DNA of 64,000 nt from Sphingomonas sp. BK580 (GTDB taxonomy: Bacteria; Pseudomonadota; Alphaproteobacteria; Sphingomonadales; Sphingomonadaceae), in NCBI RefSeq assembly GCF_014194975.1, contig NZ_JACIAY010000001.1, positions 620,001 to 684,000 on the forward strand, written 5' to 3'. Below, piece by piece: positions 17,664 to 25,029 of the stretch; within the stretch, counting starts at the first letter, position 1, and the number at the start of each line of letters is the position of its first letter. The position numbers were made by a program, and so were the translations under genes. The notes beneath the pieces are model-generated. The model ran no database searches, was not told where the DNA came from, and saw nothing but the letters and a program-made list of their open reading frames with translations.

Positions 17664-19760
17664 ATGACGATCAGGGGCAAACGTCTCGCCGCCCGCGCGC
17701 TCACGCTCGCCTGCCTCGTCGCGCTGCCGCTCACCGCGCCGCTCCACGCGCAGGCGCCGGTCACCACACGCACGCCCGCCACCCCGCTGGTGGCGCACGA
17801 TCCGTACTTCAGCCTGTGGAGCCTGACCGACAAGCTCAACGACGCGCCGACGCGGCACTGGACCGGCAGCGAGCAGCAGATCAGCGGCTGGGTCCGTGTC
17901 GACGGCAAGGCGCTGCGCTTCATGGGCGGCGGGCGCGGCGACACGATGACGCAGGTGTCGCGCGAGCTCACCCCGACGCGCACCAGCTACGACTTCGACG
18001 GCGGCGGGGTGCGGCTCACCGCCACCTTCCTCTCGCCCGCGCTGCCCGACGACCTCGACCTCGTCTCGCGCCCGGTCAGCTATCTCAGCTGGACGGTCCG
18101 CTCGATCGACGGGCGCGCGCACGCGGTGCAGGTCTATGTCGACGCCAGCGCGCAGCTCGCGGTCAACGACGAGCAGCAGCAGGTGGTGTGGGGCAGCAGC
18201 CGCGTCGGCGACATGGCGGTGCTGCGCGTCGGCACTACCTCGCAGCAGGTGCTCCAGAAGGTCGGTGACAACGTGCGGATCGACTGGGGCTGGGCGCAGC
18301 TCGCGGTGCCGCAGCAGCCCGGCACCACCACCGCCACGATCGGCGAGGGCGAGCGCGCCGCCTTCCGCGACGGCACCGCGCCGTTACCCGACGATCTCGC
18401 CATGCCGCGGCTGGCCCACCAGAACCGCCCGCTGCTCGCGGCGCGCTTCGACCTCGGCAGCGTCGGCGCCGAGGCGGTGACGCGACGCGCGATGCTCGCC
18501 TATGACGACATCGATTCCATCGAATATTTCAAGCGCCGCCTGCCCGCTTACTGGCGCCGCGACGGCATGACGATGGCGCAGTTGCTCCAGGTCGCCGAGC
18601 ACGACGAGCCGGCGCTACGCGAGCGCGCCGCCGCCTTCGACCGCGAGCTCACCGCCGACCTCGAGCGAGCCGGCGGCCGCGCCTATGCCGAGCTGGCGGT
18701 GCTCGCGTATCGACAGACGCTCGCCGCGCACAAGCTGGTCGCCGACATCGACGGCACGCCGCTCTATTTCTCCAAGGAGAATTTCAGCAACGGCTGCATC
18801 GCGACGGTGGACATCACCTATCCCACCTCGCCCTTCTACCTGCTGCTCAACCCGCGCCTGCTCGAGGCGCAGCTGCGCCCGATCCTCGATTACGCGACCA
18901 TGCCGCGGTGGCGCTTCCCGTTCGCGCCCCACGACATCGGCACCTACCCGCAGGCCAACGGGCAGGTCTATGGCGGCGGGGAGCGCAGCGAGGACGACCA
19001 GATGCCGGTCGAGGAGAGCGGCAACATGCTGCTGATGATCGGCGCACTCGCCAAGGTGCAGGGCAACGCCGACTTCGCCCGGCGCTACTGGCCGCTGCTG
19101 ACGCGATGGGCGGAGTTCCTGCGCGACAAGGGGCTCGATCCCGAGAACCAGCTCAGCACCGATGACTTCGCCGGGCATCTCGCGCACAACACCAACCTGT
19201 CGATCAAGGCGATCAGCGCAATCGACGCTTATGCCGAGCTGGCGCGGCTGCTCGGCAAGAAGCAGGACGCGGCGCGCTATCGCACCACCGCCCGGCAGAT
19301 GGCGGCGCGCTGGCAGGTGATGGCGCGGGACGGCGACCACACCAGGCTCGCCTTCGACCAACCCGGCACGTGGAGCCAGAAGTACAATCTCGTCTGGGAC
19401 AAGGTGCTGGGCCGCGGGCTGTTCCCGGCGTCGCTCCGGCGCAGCGAGCTGGCCTTCTACCAGCGCCACCAGGGCAAGTACGGCCTGCCGCTCGACAGCC
19501 GCAAGACCTACACCAAGCTCGACTGGATCACGTGGAGCGCCACGCTCGCCGACGACCGCGCCACCTTCGAGGGCCTGGTCGAGCCGCTCCACCGCTACAT
19601 GCAGGAGACGCCGACGCGCGTGCCGCTGAGCGACTGGTACGAGACCAGCGACGGCGCGCAGGTCGGCTTCCAGGCGCGCGCGGTGGTCGGCGGCGTGTAC
19701 ATCAAGATGCTCGACGACCCGGCGCTGTGGCGCAAATGGGCCGCGCGCGCCGCGGAGTGA
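17664..19760 (+). CDS. Exported DUF4965/DUF5127 'glutaminase A-like' family protein
   Basis: This 698-residue protein has a signal peptide (about 1-32, ending PLHAQA), an N-terminal DUF5127-like beta domain (PLVAHDPYFSLWS) and a C-terminal alpha/alpha-barrel with family blocks LYFSKENFSNGCIATVD, WRFPFAPHDIGTYPQANG, MPVEESGNMLLM and LDWITWSATL. The family is named after fungal glutaminase GtaA, but the fold is that of glycoside hydrolases and bacterial members often sit in sugar loci. Its position and the shared upstream motif suggest a periplasmic role in mannan or glycoprotein-glycan breakdown. The substrate is unknown. It is transcribed separately from the preceding operon. Confidence 0.85.
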   Translation: MTIRGKRLAARALTLACLVALPLTAPLHAQAPVTTRTPATPLVAHDPYFSLWSLTDKLNDAPTRHWTGSEQQISGWVRVDGKALRFMGGGRGDTMTQVSRELTPTRTSYDFDGGGVRLTATFLSPALPDDLDLVSRPVSYLSWTVRSIDGRAHAVQVYVDASAQLAVNDEQQQVVWGSSRVGDMAVLRVGTTSQQVLQKVGDNVRIDWGWAQLAVPQQPGTTTATIGEGERAAFRDGTAPLPDDLAMPRLAHQNRPLLAARFDLGSVGAEAVTRRAMLAYDDIDSIEYFKRRLPAYWRRDGMTMAQLLQVAEHDEPALRERAAAFDRELTADLERAGGRAYAELAVLAYRQTLAAHKLVADIDGTPLYFSKENFSNGCIATVDITYPTSPFYLLLNPRLLEAQLRPILDYATMPRWRFPFAPHDIGTYPQANGQVYGGGERSEDDQMPVEESGNMLLMIGALAKVQGNADFARRYWPLLTRWAEFLRDKGLDPENQLSTDDFAGHLAHNTNLSIKAISAIDAYAELARLLGKKQDAARYRTTARQMAARWQVMARDGDHTRLAFDQPGTWSQKYNLVWDKVLGRGLFPASLRRSELAFYQRHQGKYGLPLDSRKTYTKLDWITWSATLADDRATFEGLVEPLHRYMQETPTRVPLSDWYETSDGAQVGFQARAVVGGVYIKMLDDPALWRKWAARAAE

Positions 19761-19789
19761 GCCCGACAGCGAGGAGGACAGGCAGGGCT

Positions 19790-20181
19790 GTTCGATCAGC
19801 CGCCGCACGCTGCTCCGCGCCGAACACCCGCTCGTGGGCGAGCGCGCGCTGGTGCTCGGCGCCTTCTTCAAGCGCTTCGTCGGGCTCGGCAGCAGCGGAT
19901 CGCAGCGGCTGTTCGAGACCTTCCAGGTGCATGTGATCCGGAGGGAGAACACCCGCCGCCGGGTGCGGCGCGAGGGCGACGTCGCGATGTGGGACAATCA
20001 GGCGACGCAACGACACGCGCTCGCGGACGACGCCGATCAGCGCCGCGTCGTCCGCCGCGTCACCATCCACGACGAGGCGCCGGTCCCGGTCGACGGCCGC
20101 ACCAGCCGTCAATCGCGCCCGGCGCACCTAGCGGAGCTCAAGGTCGCGCGATCGACTACGATGCTGATCCAGCGACGATGA
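19790..20181 (+). pseudogene. C-terminal remnant of a TauD/TfdA-type Fe(II)/2-oxoglutarate dioxygenase
   Basis: A frame following the DUF4965 stop encodes AEHPLVGERALVLGAFFKRF, then FETFQVHVIRRENTRRR, REGDVAMWDNQATQRHALAD and RRVTIHDEAPVPVDGR. This is the ordered C-terminal third of taurine or alkylsulfatase dioxygenases (family pattern GERALLLGHFVKRFVG then WDNRATQHYA then RRVT). The N-terminal two thirds with the HxD motif are absent. The distal iron-ligand His of WDNxATQH is replaced by Arg (ATQRHA). No start codon or ribosome-binding site is credible. I read it as a decayed fragment left by a deletion. Sulphur-source use is the family role and is probably lost here. Confidence 0.8.
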
Positions 20182-20366
20182 CCTCCGAACCTATGATAGG
20201 TTGAGAGCCGCCACCCCCACGGCGCGTCACGTCGTCTCGGCAACCCTGAACCGCCGTCCGGCCGCGGGCGGCAGCTAAGCCGACCGGAACGACCCCTCGT
20301 GGATCTTCTTCCCGAAACATCCCCGGTGGCGCAGCGACGATCCCCTGCCGCGGCGCTCAGGTCATC

Positions 20367-20978
20367 TCAGCCAAGCGGCGGTGCGACATGACGCCGAGCC
20401 GAGGCAAGCCGACACCCGAGGACGACCCAGCGCTGAGAGCGTCGTACGGTCCTCACATGCCAGTGATGTCCTGTTGTCGCCAGGAAGAGCCGCTGGATCT
20501 TGGCCGCGTGCTGGGCGAAGTCATGGAAGTCGATCCGATGGTGCGCGAGCACGAGTGTGCCGCCGGGGCGGAGCGCACGGGCGACGTCATGCGCCGTCTG
20601 GGCCATGGCGCGTGGCGTCAGATAGTAGAGCAACTCGGCCACCACCACCGCGTCATAGCGCGCGCGAGGAAAGCGGCCGGGCACCGCCAGCCGGATCGCG
20701 CGCGCGCGCCCGCCACGGTGGGCGAGCGCCGCGGCGACCAGCCGCGTTCCCGCCGCGGTCGCCTCTGTCGCGTCGAGCCGCAGCGCGCGCGTCGCGAGCG
20801 CGCGGCTGTTCGAGCCGTTGCCGGCGGCGAGCTCGAGCACGCGGCCGTGCGCCCCGGCACCGAGCGCGTGCACGATCGCGTCGCGCTTCACCGCTTCGTC
20901 GCGGTCGGAGAAGGTGCGCCAAGGGTCGGGATCGGCGGCGAAGGTGCGCTCGAAGCCGGCGAGCGAGATGGCCCTCAC
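20367..20978 (-). CDS. Class I SAM-dependent methyltransferase (NodS-like)
   Basis: This 203-residue protein has SAM-binding motif I VLELAAGNGSNSRAL, an acidic post-I motif (LDATEAT), motif II YDAVVVAELLYYL and motif III LRPGGTLVLAHH. This layout resembles NodS-type N-methyltransferases. The start is taken as GTG 20978, which overlaps the stop of the PIG-L gene by 3 bases; longer in-frame readings run back through the neighbouring gene and are shadows. It is the last of five coupled genes on this strand. A role in methylating an amine exposed by the upstream deacetylase is plausible but unproven. Confidence 0.85.
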   Translation of the reverse strand: MRAISLAGFERTFAADPDPWRTFSDRDEAVKRDAIVHALGAGAHGRVLELAAGNGSNSRALATRALRLDATEATAAGTRLVAAALAHRGGRARAIRLAVPGRFPRARYDAVVVAELLYYLTPRAMAQTAHDVARALRPGGTLVLAHHRIDFHDFAQHAAKIQRLFLATTGHHWHVRTVRRSQRWVVLGCRLASARRHVAPPLG

Positions 20979-21628
20979 CGCACGGTCGCCGTAGCGAACA
21001 GCTCGCGCGGCCGGCTGAATGCGGCGATCTGACGCGCCGTCATGGCGAAGCCGTTCGGGTCGTCGGTGATGCGTCCGGCCTGGGTGCGATAGCCGCGGAT
21101 CGCGTGGCGCTTCGCGAGCCGCTCCTGCGCGCTGAGTGGCAGCGCGCGCGCGCCGCGCAGCCGCTGTCCGGCCGGCCATACGGGGTAGCGCCACCAGCGC
21201 ACACCCGGACCATGCCGCGCCGCCGCCGCGACGACGCGGTGGTCGGGGTGCGCGTCGCCGGGCAACGGCGCGAGTGCCAGCAGCGGCGCGGGCAGTGCGT
21301 CAACGGCGCGCCGGATGCCGCGGCGAACCGCGCCCTCGTAGTCGGCGAGCCGCCCGTCGGGCAGGTCGAGGAAGGTGATCGCGCCGGCGGCGACCCCGAT
21401 GCGCCGCATCACCAGGCGGGTCTCGCGACGACGCTCGCGCACCAGCCGTGCGCGCGGCCAGGCCCGGCTGCCGGGATGCGACGCGGCGCCGTCGCTCACC
21501 ACCAGCACCGCCACGCGCGTCGCGCGGCGCGCCAGCCGCGCGATCAGCGCATGCGCCGCGATCGCCTCGTCGTCGGGATGAGGCGCCACGACCAGCAGCG
21601 CACGCGGGCGACCGACCTGCGCCCTCAT
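20975..21628 (-). CDS. PIG-L family (LmbE-like) deacetylase
   Basis: This 217-residue protein opens with LLVVAPHPDDEAIAAHALI, the AHPDDE zinc motif of PIG-L/LmbE de-N-acetylases. The second zinc histidine lies in LPGDAHPDHRVVA. Family members remove an acetyl group from N-acetylglucosamine on lipid- or thiol-linked substrates. ATG 21628 overlaps the acyl-CoA dehydrogenase stop in an ATGA, and its own stop overlaps the methyltransferase start. The neighbours (GT2 and methyltransferase) support a role in tailoring an amino sugar. Confidence 0.9.
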   Translation of the reverse strand: MRAQVGRPRALLVVAPHPDDEAIAAHALIARLARRATRVAVLVVSDGAASHPGSRAWPRARLVRERRRETRLVMRRIGVAAGAITFLDLPDGRLADYEGAVRRGIRRAVDALPAPLLALAPLPGDAHPDHRVVAAAARHGPGVRWWRYPVWPAGQRLRGARALPLSAQERLAKRHAIRGYRTQAGRITDDPNGFAMTARQIAAFSRPRELFATATVR

Positions 21629-22599
21629 AGCGCCGGCCTCAGGACGCCCGCCGCCACGGCCGCACCGACCAGCATCCGCTGCGTGTCCGGCCCGGGTTGG
21701 CGCAGGTACATCGCCAGATCGGTGATCGTCGCGGCGAGCGGGTGGTCGAGGAACAAGGCTTGGACACCGACCGCCTCCTGCGCCAGCGAGAGCGCCTCGC
21801 CGCCCGTGGCGTAGACCGCGCAGCGCGCCGCGGCGACGAGCGGTAGCCGCGCGTCCGCGTCGGCGAACCAGCCGGCCGCGGCGCGACGCACCGCCGCGGC
21901 CGCTTGTTCCGCCAGCGCGTACAATCGGGCCAGGCGTCCCGCCTGATGCGGGTCGGCCGCGCGTCCTGCCGTGACGAGATGGTCGCGCACCTGGTCGACC
22001 ACGCGCGCCACGCCGCCCGCCTGCACAGCAGCGAAGCGGAGCGCGCCGCCGCTGAACCAGGGCTCGCGGACATAATCGTCCGGCGCGCCGATAAGCGTCG
22101 CCGCCCCTGCGGACGCGCCGTGCCAGCGCACCACGTGCGTCTCGGAGCGCTGCATGCCGACGACGTGCCACACGCCCCGGTCGATGGCGGGCGGTGCCGC
22201 GGCGAGGTCGAGCAGCACCAACTGACGCCCGCCTACCGTCTCGACCGTCACCAGCGCGTGCGACAGCAGCCCGGCGCCCGAAGCGAAGCTCTTGCCGCCG
22301 GACAGGCGGCCGTGATCCAGGCGCAGCGGCTCGCCGGGCAGGTCGGCGTTCCACACACCCAGTGCCGCGCCCGCGCGCACCGCCGACGACAGCGCCGCGC
22401 GCTGCGCCGGATCGCCGTAGCGCGCGACGATCTGCGTGGCGTCGACATGTCCTTCGAAGAGTCGACCGAGCGGCAGGTCCGCGCGTCCGACGCGATAGAG
22501 CAGGCGCAGCAGTGACAGCAGCGCCGCCGCGTCGCTCGGGTCGTCAGGCGCGCCGCGCTCCGAGTCGAGCGCTGCGATGCGGGCGCGCAGGCCGCTCAT
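21625..22599 (-). CDS. Acyl-CoA dehydrogenase-like flavoprotein
   Basis: This 324-residue protein resembles acyl-CoA dehydrogenases in its helical C-terminal domain (AALRFAAVQAGGVARVVDQV, then ALSLAQEAVGVQALFLDHPLAATITDLAMYLRQPG). It also has a middle beta-domain with a GRLSGGKSFASGAG loop. It is shorter than typical members (about 380) and the N-terminal helical domain looks reduced. I cannot point to a catalytic glutamate. ATG 22599 overlaps the glycosyltransferase stop by 4 bp and its stop overlaps the PIG-L start. The reaction is unknown; oxidation or desaturation of a lipid part is one possibility. Confidence 0.82.
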   Translation of the reverse strand: MSGLRARIAALDSERGAPDDPSDAAALLSLLRLLYRVGRADLPLGRLFEGHVDATQIVARYGDPAQRAALSSAVRAGAALGVWNADLPGEPLRLDHGRLSGGKSFASGAGLLSHALVTVETVGGRQLVLLDLAAAPPAIDRGVWHVVGMQRSETHVVRWHGASAGAATLIGAPDDYVREPWFSGGALRFAAVQAGGVARVVDQVRDHLVTAGRAADPHQAGRLARLYALAEQAAAAVRRAAAGWFADADARLPLVAAARCAVYATGGEALSLAQEAVGVQALFLDHPLAATITDLAMYLRQPGPDTQRMLVGAAVAAGVLRPAL

Positions 22600-23642
22600 G
22601 CCGCTCGCATCGACGTCGCCTCACCGAGCAGCGTCGCGAGCGCGCGCTCAGCGGTGGCGAGCGGTACCTGGCGCATACCCTCAGGCCCCACGGGTACGAC
22701 CCGCATCGCGAAGGCCTCGCTGTTGGCGCAATCGCGCGCGACGCCGAGCAGATGGTCCGCGTCCAGCCCGATCGCGGGCGTGAGCGGGGCAAGATCTCCC
22801 GCGGCGAAGGCGCCGCGCGCGAGCGCGTGACGCTCGTATTGCCACAGCTGGTCGAGCGGGTGCGCGACGCGGACGCTCGCCAGACCCTCGTGGTCGAGCG
22901 CACGCAGCGCCGCGGCGAGGCCGCCGCGCGCGCGACCGTTCCGTCGCGCCGAGGTGTGGACGATGCTCGCGGCGTCACGGCGCACGCGATGCCCGGCGCG
23001 CGCGGCGTCGTCGATCAGCCGCGCGTCCTCGCCGCTGGCGAGCGGGGCGAAGCCGCCGAGCGCCGCGTAGATGGCGCTGTGCAGCGCCATGTTGGCACCG
23101 CTGGCGTGGTGGTGCGTCGACGCCGCCTCCCAGGGGACCGGGTCGGCGCGCCGACGCAGCGCGTGCAAGCGCGCGTAATAGCGTTCGACCCGGTCCTGCC
23201 CTTCGTCGACGCGCGGCCCGCCGCGGACGACATCGCCCGCGACCAGCTCGGCATGGCGGAGCGCGGCGAGGGTGGTGTGCAGCCAATCGGGCGCTGGCCA
23301 GCCGTCGGCGTCGGTGCTGAGCAGGATGCCTCCTTCCGGCCCGAGCGCGGCCGCGCCGAGCAGCATCGCGCGATGCCGCGCGACGCCGGCGTTGGGCGCG
23401 GACCGTGGCGCTTCGGCGAGATGGACTCGATGCGCGGAGACATGCGCGTAGGCGGCGGCGATCGCCGCGCTGTGATCGCTACAGGAGTCGAGCAGCAGAC
23501 AGACGTGCACCGTGCGATTGAGCGGGACCGCGAGCCGCTCCAACGCTTCGAACAGCCGCGGCAGGCGCGCTGCCTCGTCGCGGGCGGGCACGCAGATGGC
23601 GAGGTTGGCCGGCGCGTCCTCGGACCCCACGCCGTGGTTCAA
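22596..23642 (-). CDS. Family 2 glycosyltransferase
   Basis: This 348-residue protein has a GT-A fold signature: AICVPARDEAARLPRLFEAL at the N terminus, CLLLDSCSD, then the metal-binding DxD in LLSTDADGWPAPDW. No transmembrane segments are evident. GT2 enzymes transfer a sugar from a nucleotide donor. The start overlaps the stop of the upstream flavin-barrel gene (ATGA) and its stop overlaps the acyl-CoA dehydrogenase start, so all five genes are probably one mRNA. The product is unknown. Confidence 0.88.
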   Translation of the reverse strand: MNHGVGSEDAPANLAICVPARDEAARLPRLFEALERLAVPLNRTVHVCLLLDSCSDHSAAIAAAYAHVSAHRVHLAEAPRSAPNAGVARHRAMLLGAAALGPEGGILLSTDADGWPAPDWLHTTLAALRHAELVAGDVVRGGPRVDEGQDRVERYYARLHALRRRADPVPWEAASTHHHASGANMALHSAIYAALGGFAPLASGEDARLIDDAARAGHRVRRDAASIVHTSARRNGRARGGLAAALRALDHEGLASVRVAHPLDQLWQYERHALARGAFAAGDLAPLTPAIGLDADHLLGVARDCANSEAFAMRVVPVGPEGMRQVPLATAERALATLLGEATSMRAA

Positions 23643-24073
23643 GCGGCGATCTCGCCTTCGTCGCCGCCGTCCCAGTAGCGGATGCGGTCCGCTCGGATGA
23701 CGATCATGACGACGCCGCGGGTGTCCACGCCATTCGGGAAATAGCGGTCGAGGTCCTTGGTCCAGTGCGCCTCGAATTGCGTCTTGTCCGCGATCAGCGC
23801 GGCCTGTCCCTCGACCGCGACAAACAGCGGCGGGCCGCCGAGCATGCCGGCGGCACCGGTGTAGCTCAGCGTCACCGCGGGATCAGCGCGGATGTCGGCG
23901 ACCTTGCGCGAGTCGTCGTAGGCGAAGAAATAGCTGTCGCCCTGGTACTCGCCGTCACCGTTGTTGCTCATCGGCCGCGCGGTTAGCCCGCCCGCGGCGG
24001 ATCGCGTGGCCAGCATGGCGAAATCCAGCTTTGCCATCTTTCGCGACAGCTCGTGCAACGTCAGCTCGGCCAT
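23639..24073 (-). CDS. Pyridoxamine 5'-phosphate oxidase-family (general stress) protein
   Basis: This 144-residue flavin split-barrel protein resembles general stress protein 26. Visible blocks are LDFAMLATRSAAGGLTARPM, YFFAYDDSRKVADIRADP, VTLSYTG and DLDRYFPNGVDTRGVVMIVI. Such proteins bind FMN or F420-like cofactors and act in redox or stress responses. ATG 24073 is chosen because it gives the normal family N terminus; an upstream in-frame start at 24097 adds only arginines. It is the first gene of a five-gene overlapping set. Confidence 0.85.
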   Translation of the reverse strand: MAELTLHELSRKMAKLDFAMLATRSAAGGLTARPMSNNGDGEYQGDSYFFAYDDSRKVADIRADPAVTLSYTGAAGMLGGPPLFVAVEGQAALIADKTQFEAHWTKDLDRYFPNGVDTRGVVMIVIRADRIRYWDGGDEGEIAA

Positions 24074-24301
24074 ATGCCCCCGCGCTCGGCGTCGCACGCG
24101 TCGGCGACCATCGCCAACTCACTGTTTCGCCCCGGCCTTTCCAACGAGACGCGAGCAATCTGGTTCATTGATCTCGGCTAAATTTCGGACACGGTCTCGC
24201 GAGCGCGCCGGCGGCCCCCGCCTGCTTCCGAGACAGGATGGTTCACGACTCACCCGGTCGTCGGGCAGCCGCAGACACGTCGCCTCGTTCGCCGCCCTGC
24301 C

Positions 24302-24943
24302 TCACTCCGCCACACTGGCGCCGGCTGGTGCAAAAGCTCGGAAGAAGATGGAGATGATCTCTTCGCAGAAAGCGCGAGCCTCGGCGCCGCGCATCGGCGC
24401 CTTTATGCCCCAGAGAACGAAAGTCTGCTGAGACTGGATGAGCTGCACCAGAACAACCGCGGCGTCGGTCGTGTCGCACGCGCGAAGCTGGCCTGCCGCC
24501 ACGCACTCCGCCAGGTAGGCCGACAGACGTTCCAAGACGCGCCGAGGACCGCTTTCGTAGAACAGTCGTCCGACTTCCGGGAAGCGTCCGCCCTCCCCGA
24601 TGATCAGTCGCGACAGGCGAAGAGTGTCCGCGTTCGTCATCTTCCCCAGGAAGCGCTGCGCGAAGTCCACCAGGGTCGTGCGACAGTCCCGTCCCGGCCG
24701 CAGAGCGTCCTCAAGGTGCATCCGAAAGGTCGCGGTGACGTCGTCCAGCACGGCCGCGAAAAGCTCCTCCTTGGAGGGGAAGTATGCCCATAGCGTGCCC
24801 TTTGAGCCGCCTAGCTCGCTCGCGATCGTCGACATCGAGGTCGCCGCATACCCGTTCTCGAGAAAGGCCTGCCTCGCCACCGCCACGATCGCGGCGCGTC
24901 TCGCCTCCCGGCTCTGGCTTCGGCGAGTTCCAGCCTGCGTCAT
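24302..24943 (-). CDS. TetR/AcrR repressor of the divergent efflux operon
   Basis: This 213-residue protein has an N-terminal TetR helix-turn-helix: RRAAIVAVARQAFLENGYAA, TSMSTIASELGGSKGTLWAY and FPSKEELFAAVL. It is divergently transcribed from a tripartite efflux operon, the classic layout for a local repressor. A good promoter for this gene (TTGTCA at 24972-24977, 16-bp spacer, TATGGT at 24950-24955, reading the minus strand) overlaps one of two palindromes with the same consensus, so autorepression is likely. Confidence 0.93.
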   Translation of the reverse strand: MTQAGTRRSQSREARRAAIVAVARQAFLENGYAATSMSTIASELGGSKGTLWAYFPSKEELFAAVLDDVTATFRMHLEDALRPGRDCRTTLVDFAQRFLGKMTNADTLRLSRLIIGEGGRFPEVGRLFYESGPRRVLERLSAYLAECVAAGQLRACDTTDAAVVLVQLIQSQQTFVLWGIKAPMRGAEARAFCEEIISIFFRAFAPAGASVAE

Positions 24944-24945
24944 CT

Positions 24946-24963
24946 TCGTACCATACAGTACGA
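24946..24963. promoter_or_regulatory. TetR operator 1 (palindrome over the regulator's promoter)
   Basis: TCGTACCATACAGTACGA is a palindrome with perfect 6-bp arms (TCGTAC/GTACGA) and a 6-bp spacer. It overlaps the -10 region of the tetR promoter. It shares the CGTAC-N6-GTACG consensus with operator 2. Confidence 0.75.
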
Positions 24964-25004
24964 TTGTAGATTGACAAGAGGAGCGCGCCGGCTCATCTGC
25001 GCGT

Positions 25005-25024
25005 ACCGTACCAAGGAGTACGGT
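25005..25024. promoter_or_regulatory. TetR operator 2 (palindrome covering the efflux ribosome-binding site)
   Basis: ACCGTACCAAGGAGTACGGT has perfect 7-bp arms (ACCGTAC/GTACGGT) around a 6-bp spacer. The spacer and right arm contain AAGGAG, the ribosome-binding site of the efflux gene that starts at 25030. Bound repressor would sit over the start of the transcript. Confidence 0.75.
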
Positions 25025-25029
25025 TGCCG

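Noticed and set aside
20182..20366. A riboswitch ahead of or after the methyltransferase operon
   Set aside because: No match to SAM-II, SAH or other consensus cores was seen and the stretch lies downstream of the operon.
21629..22354. A longer start for the PIG-L deacetylase
   Set aside because: The extra residues are an arginine-rich shadow of the acyl-CoA dehydrogenase gene. ATG 21628 overlaps that gene's stop and begins just before the AHPDDE motif.
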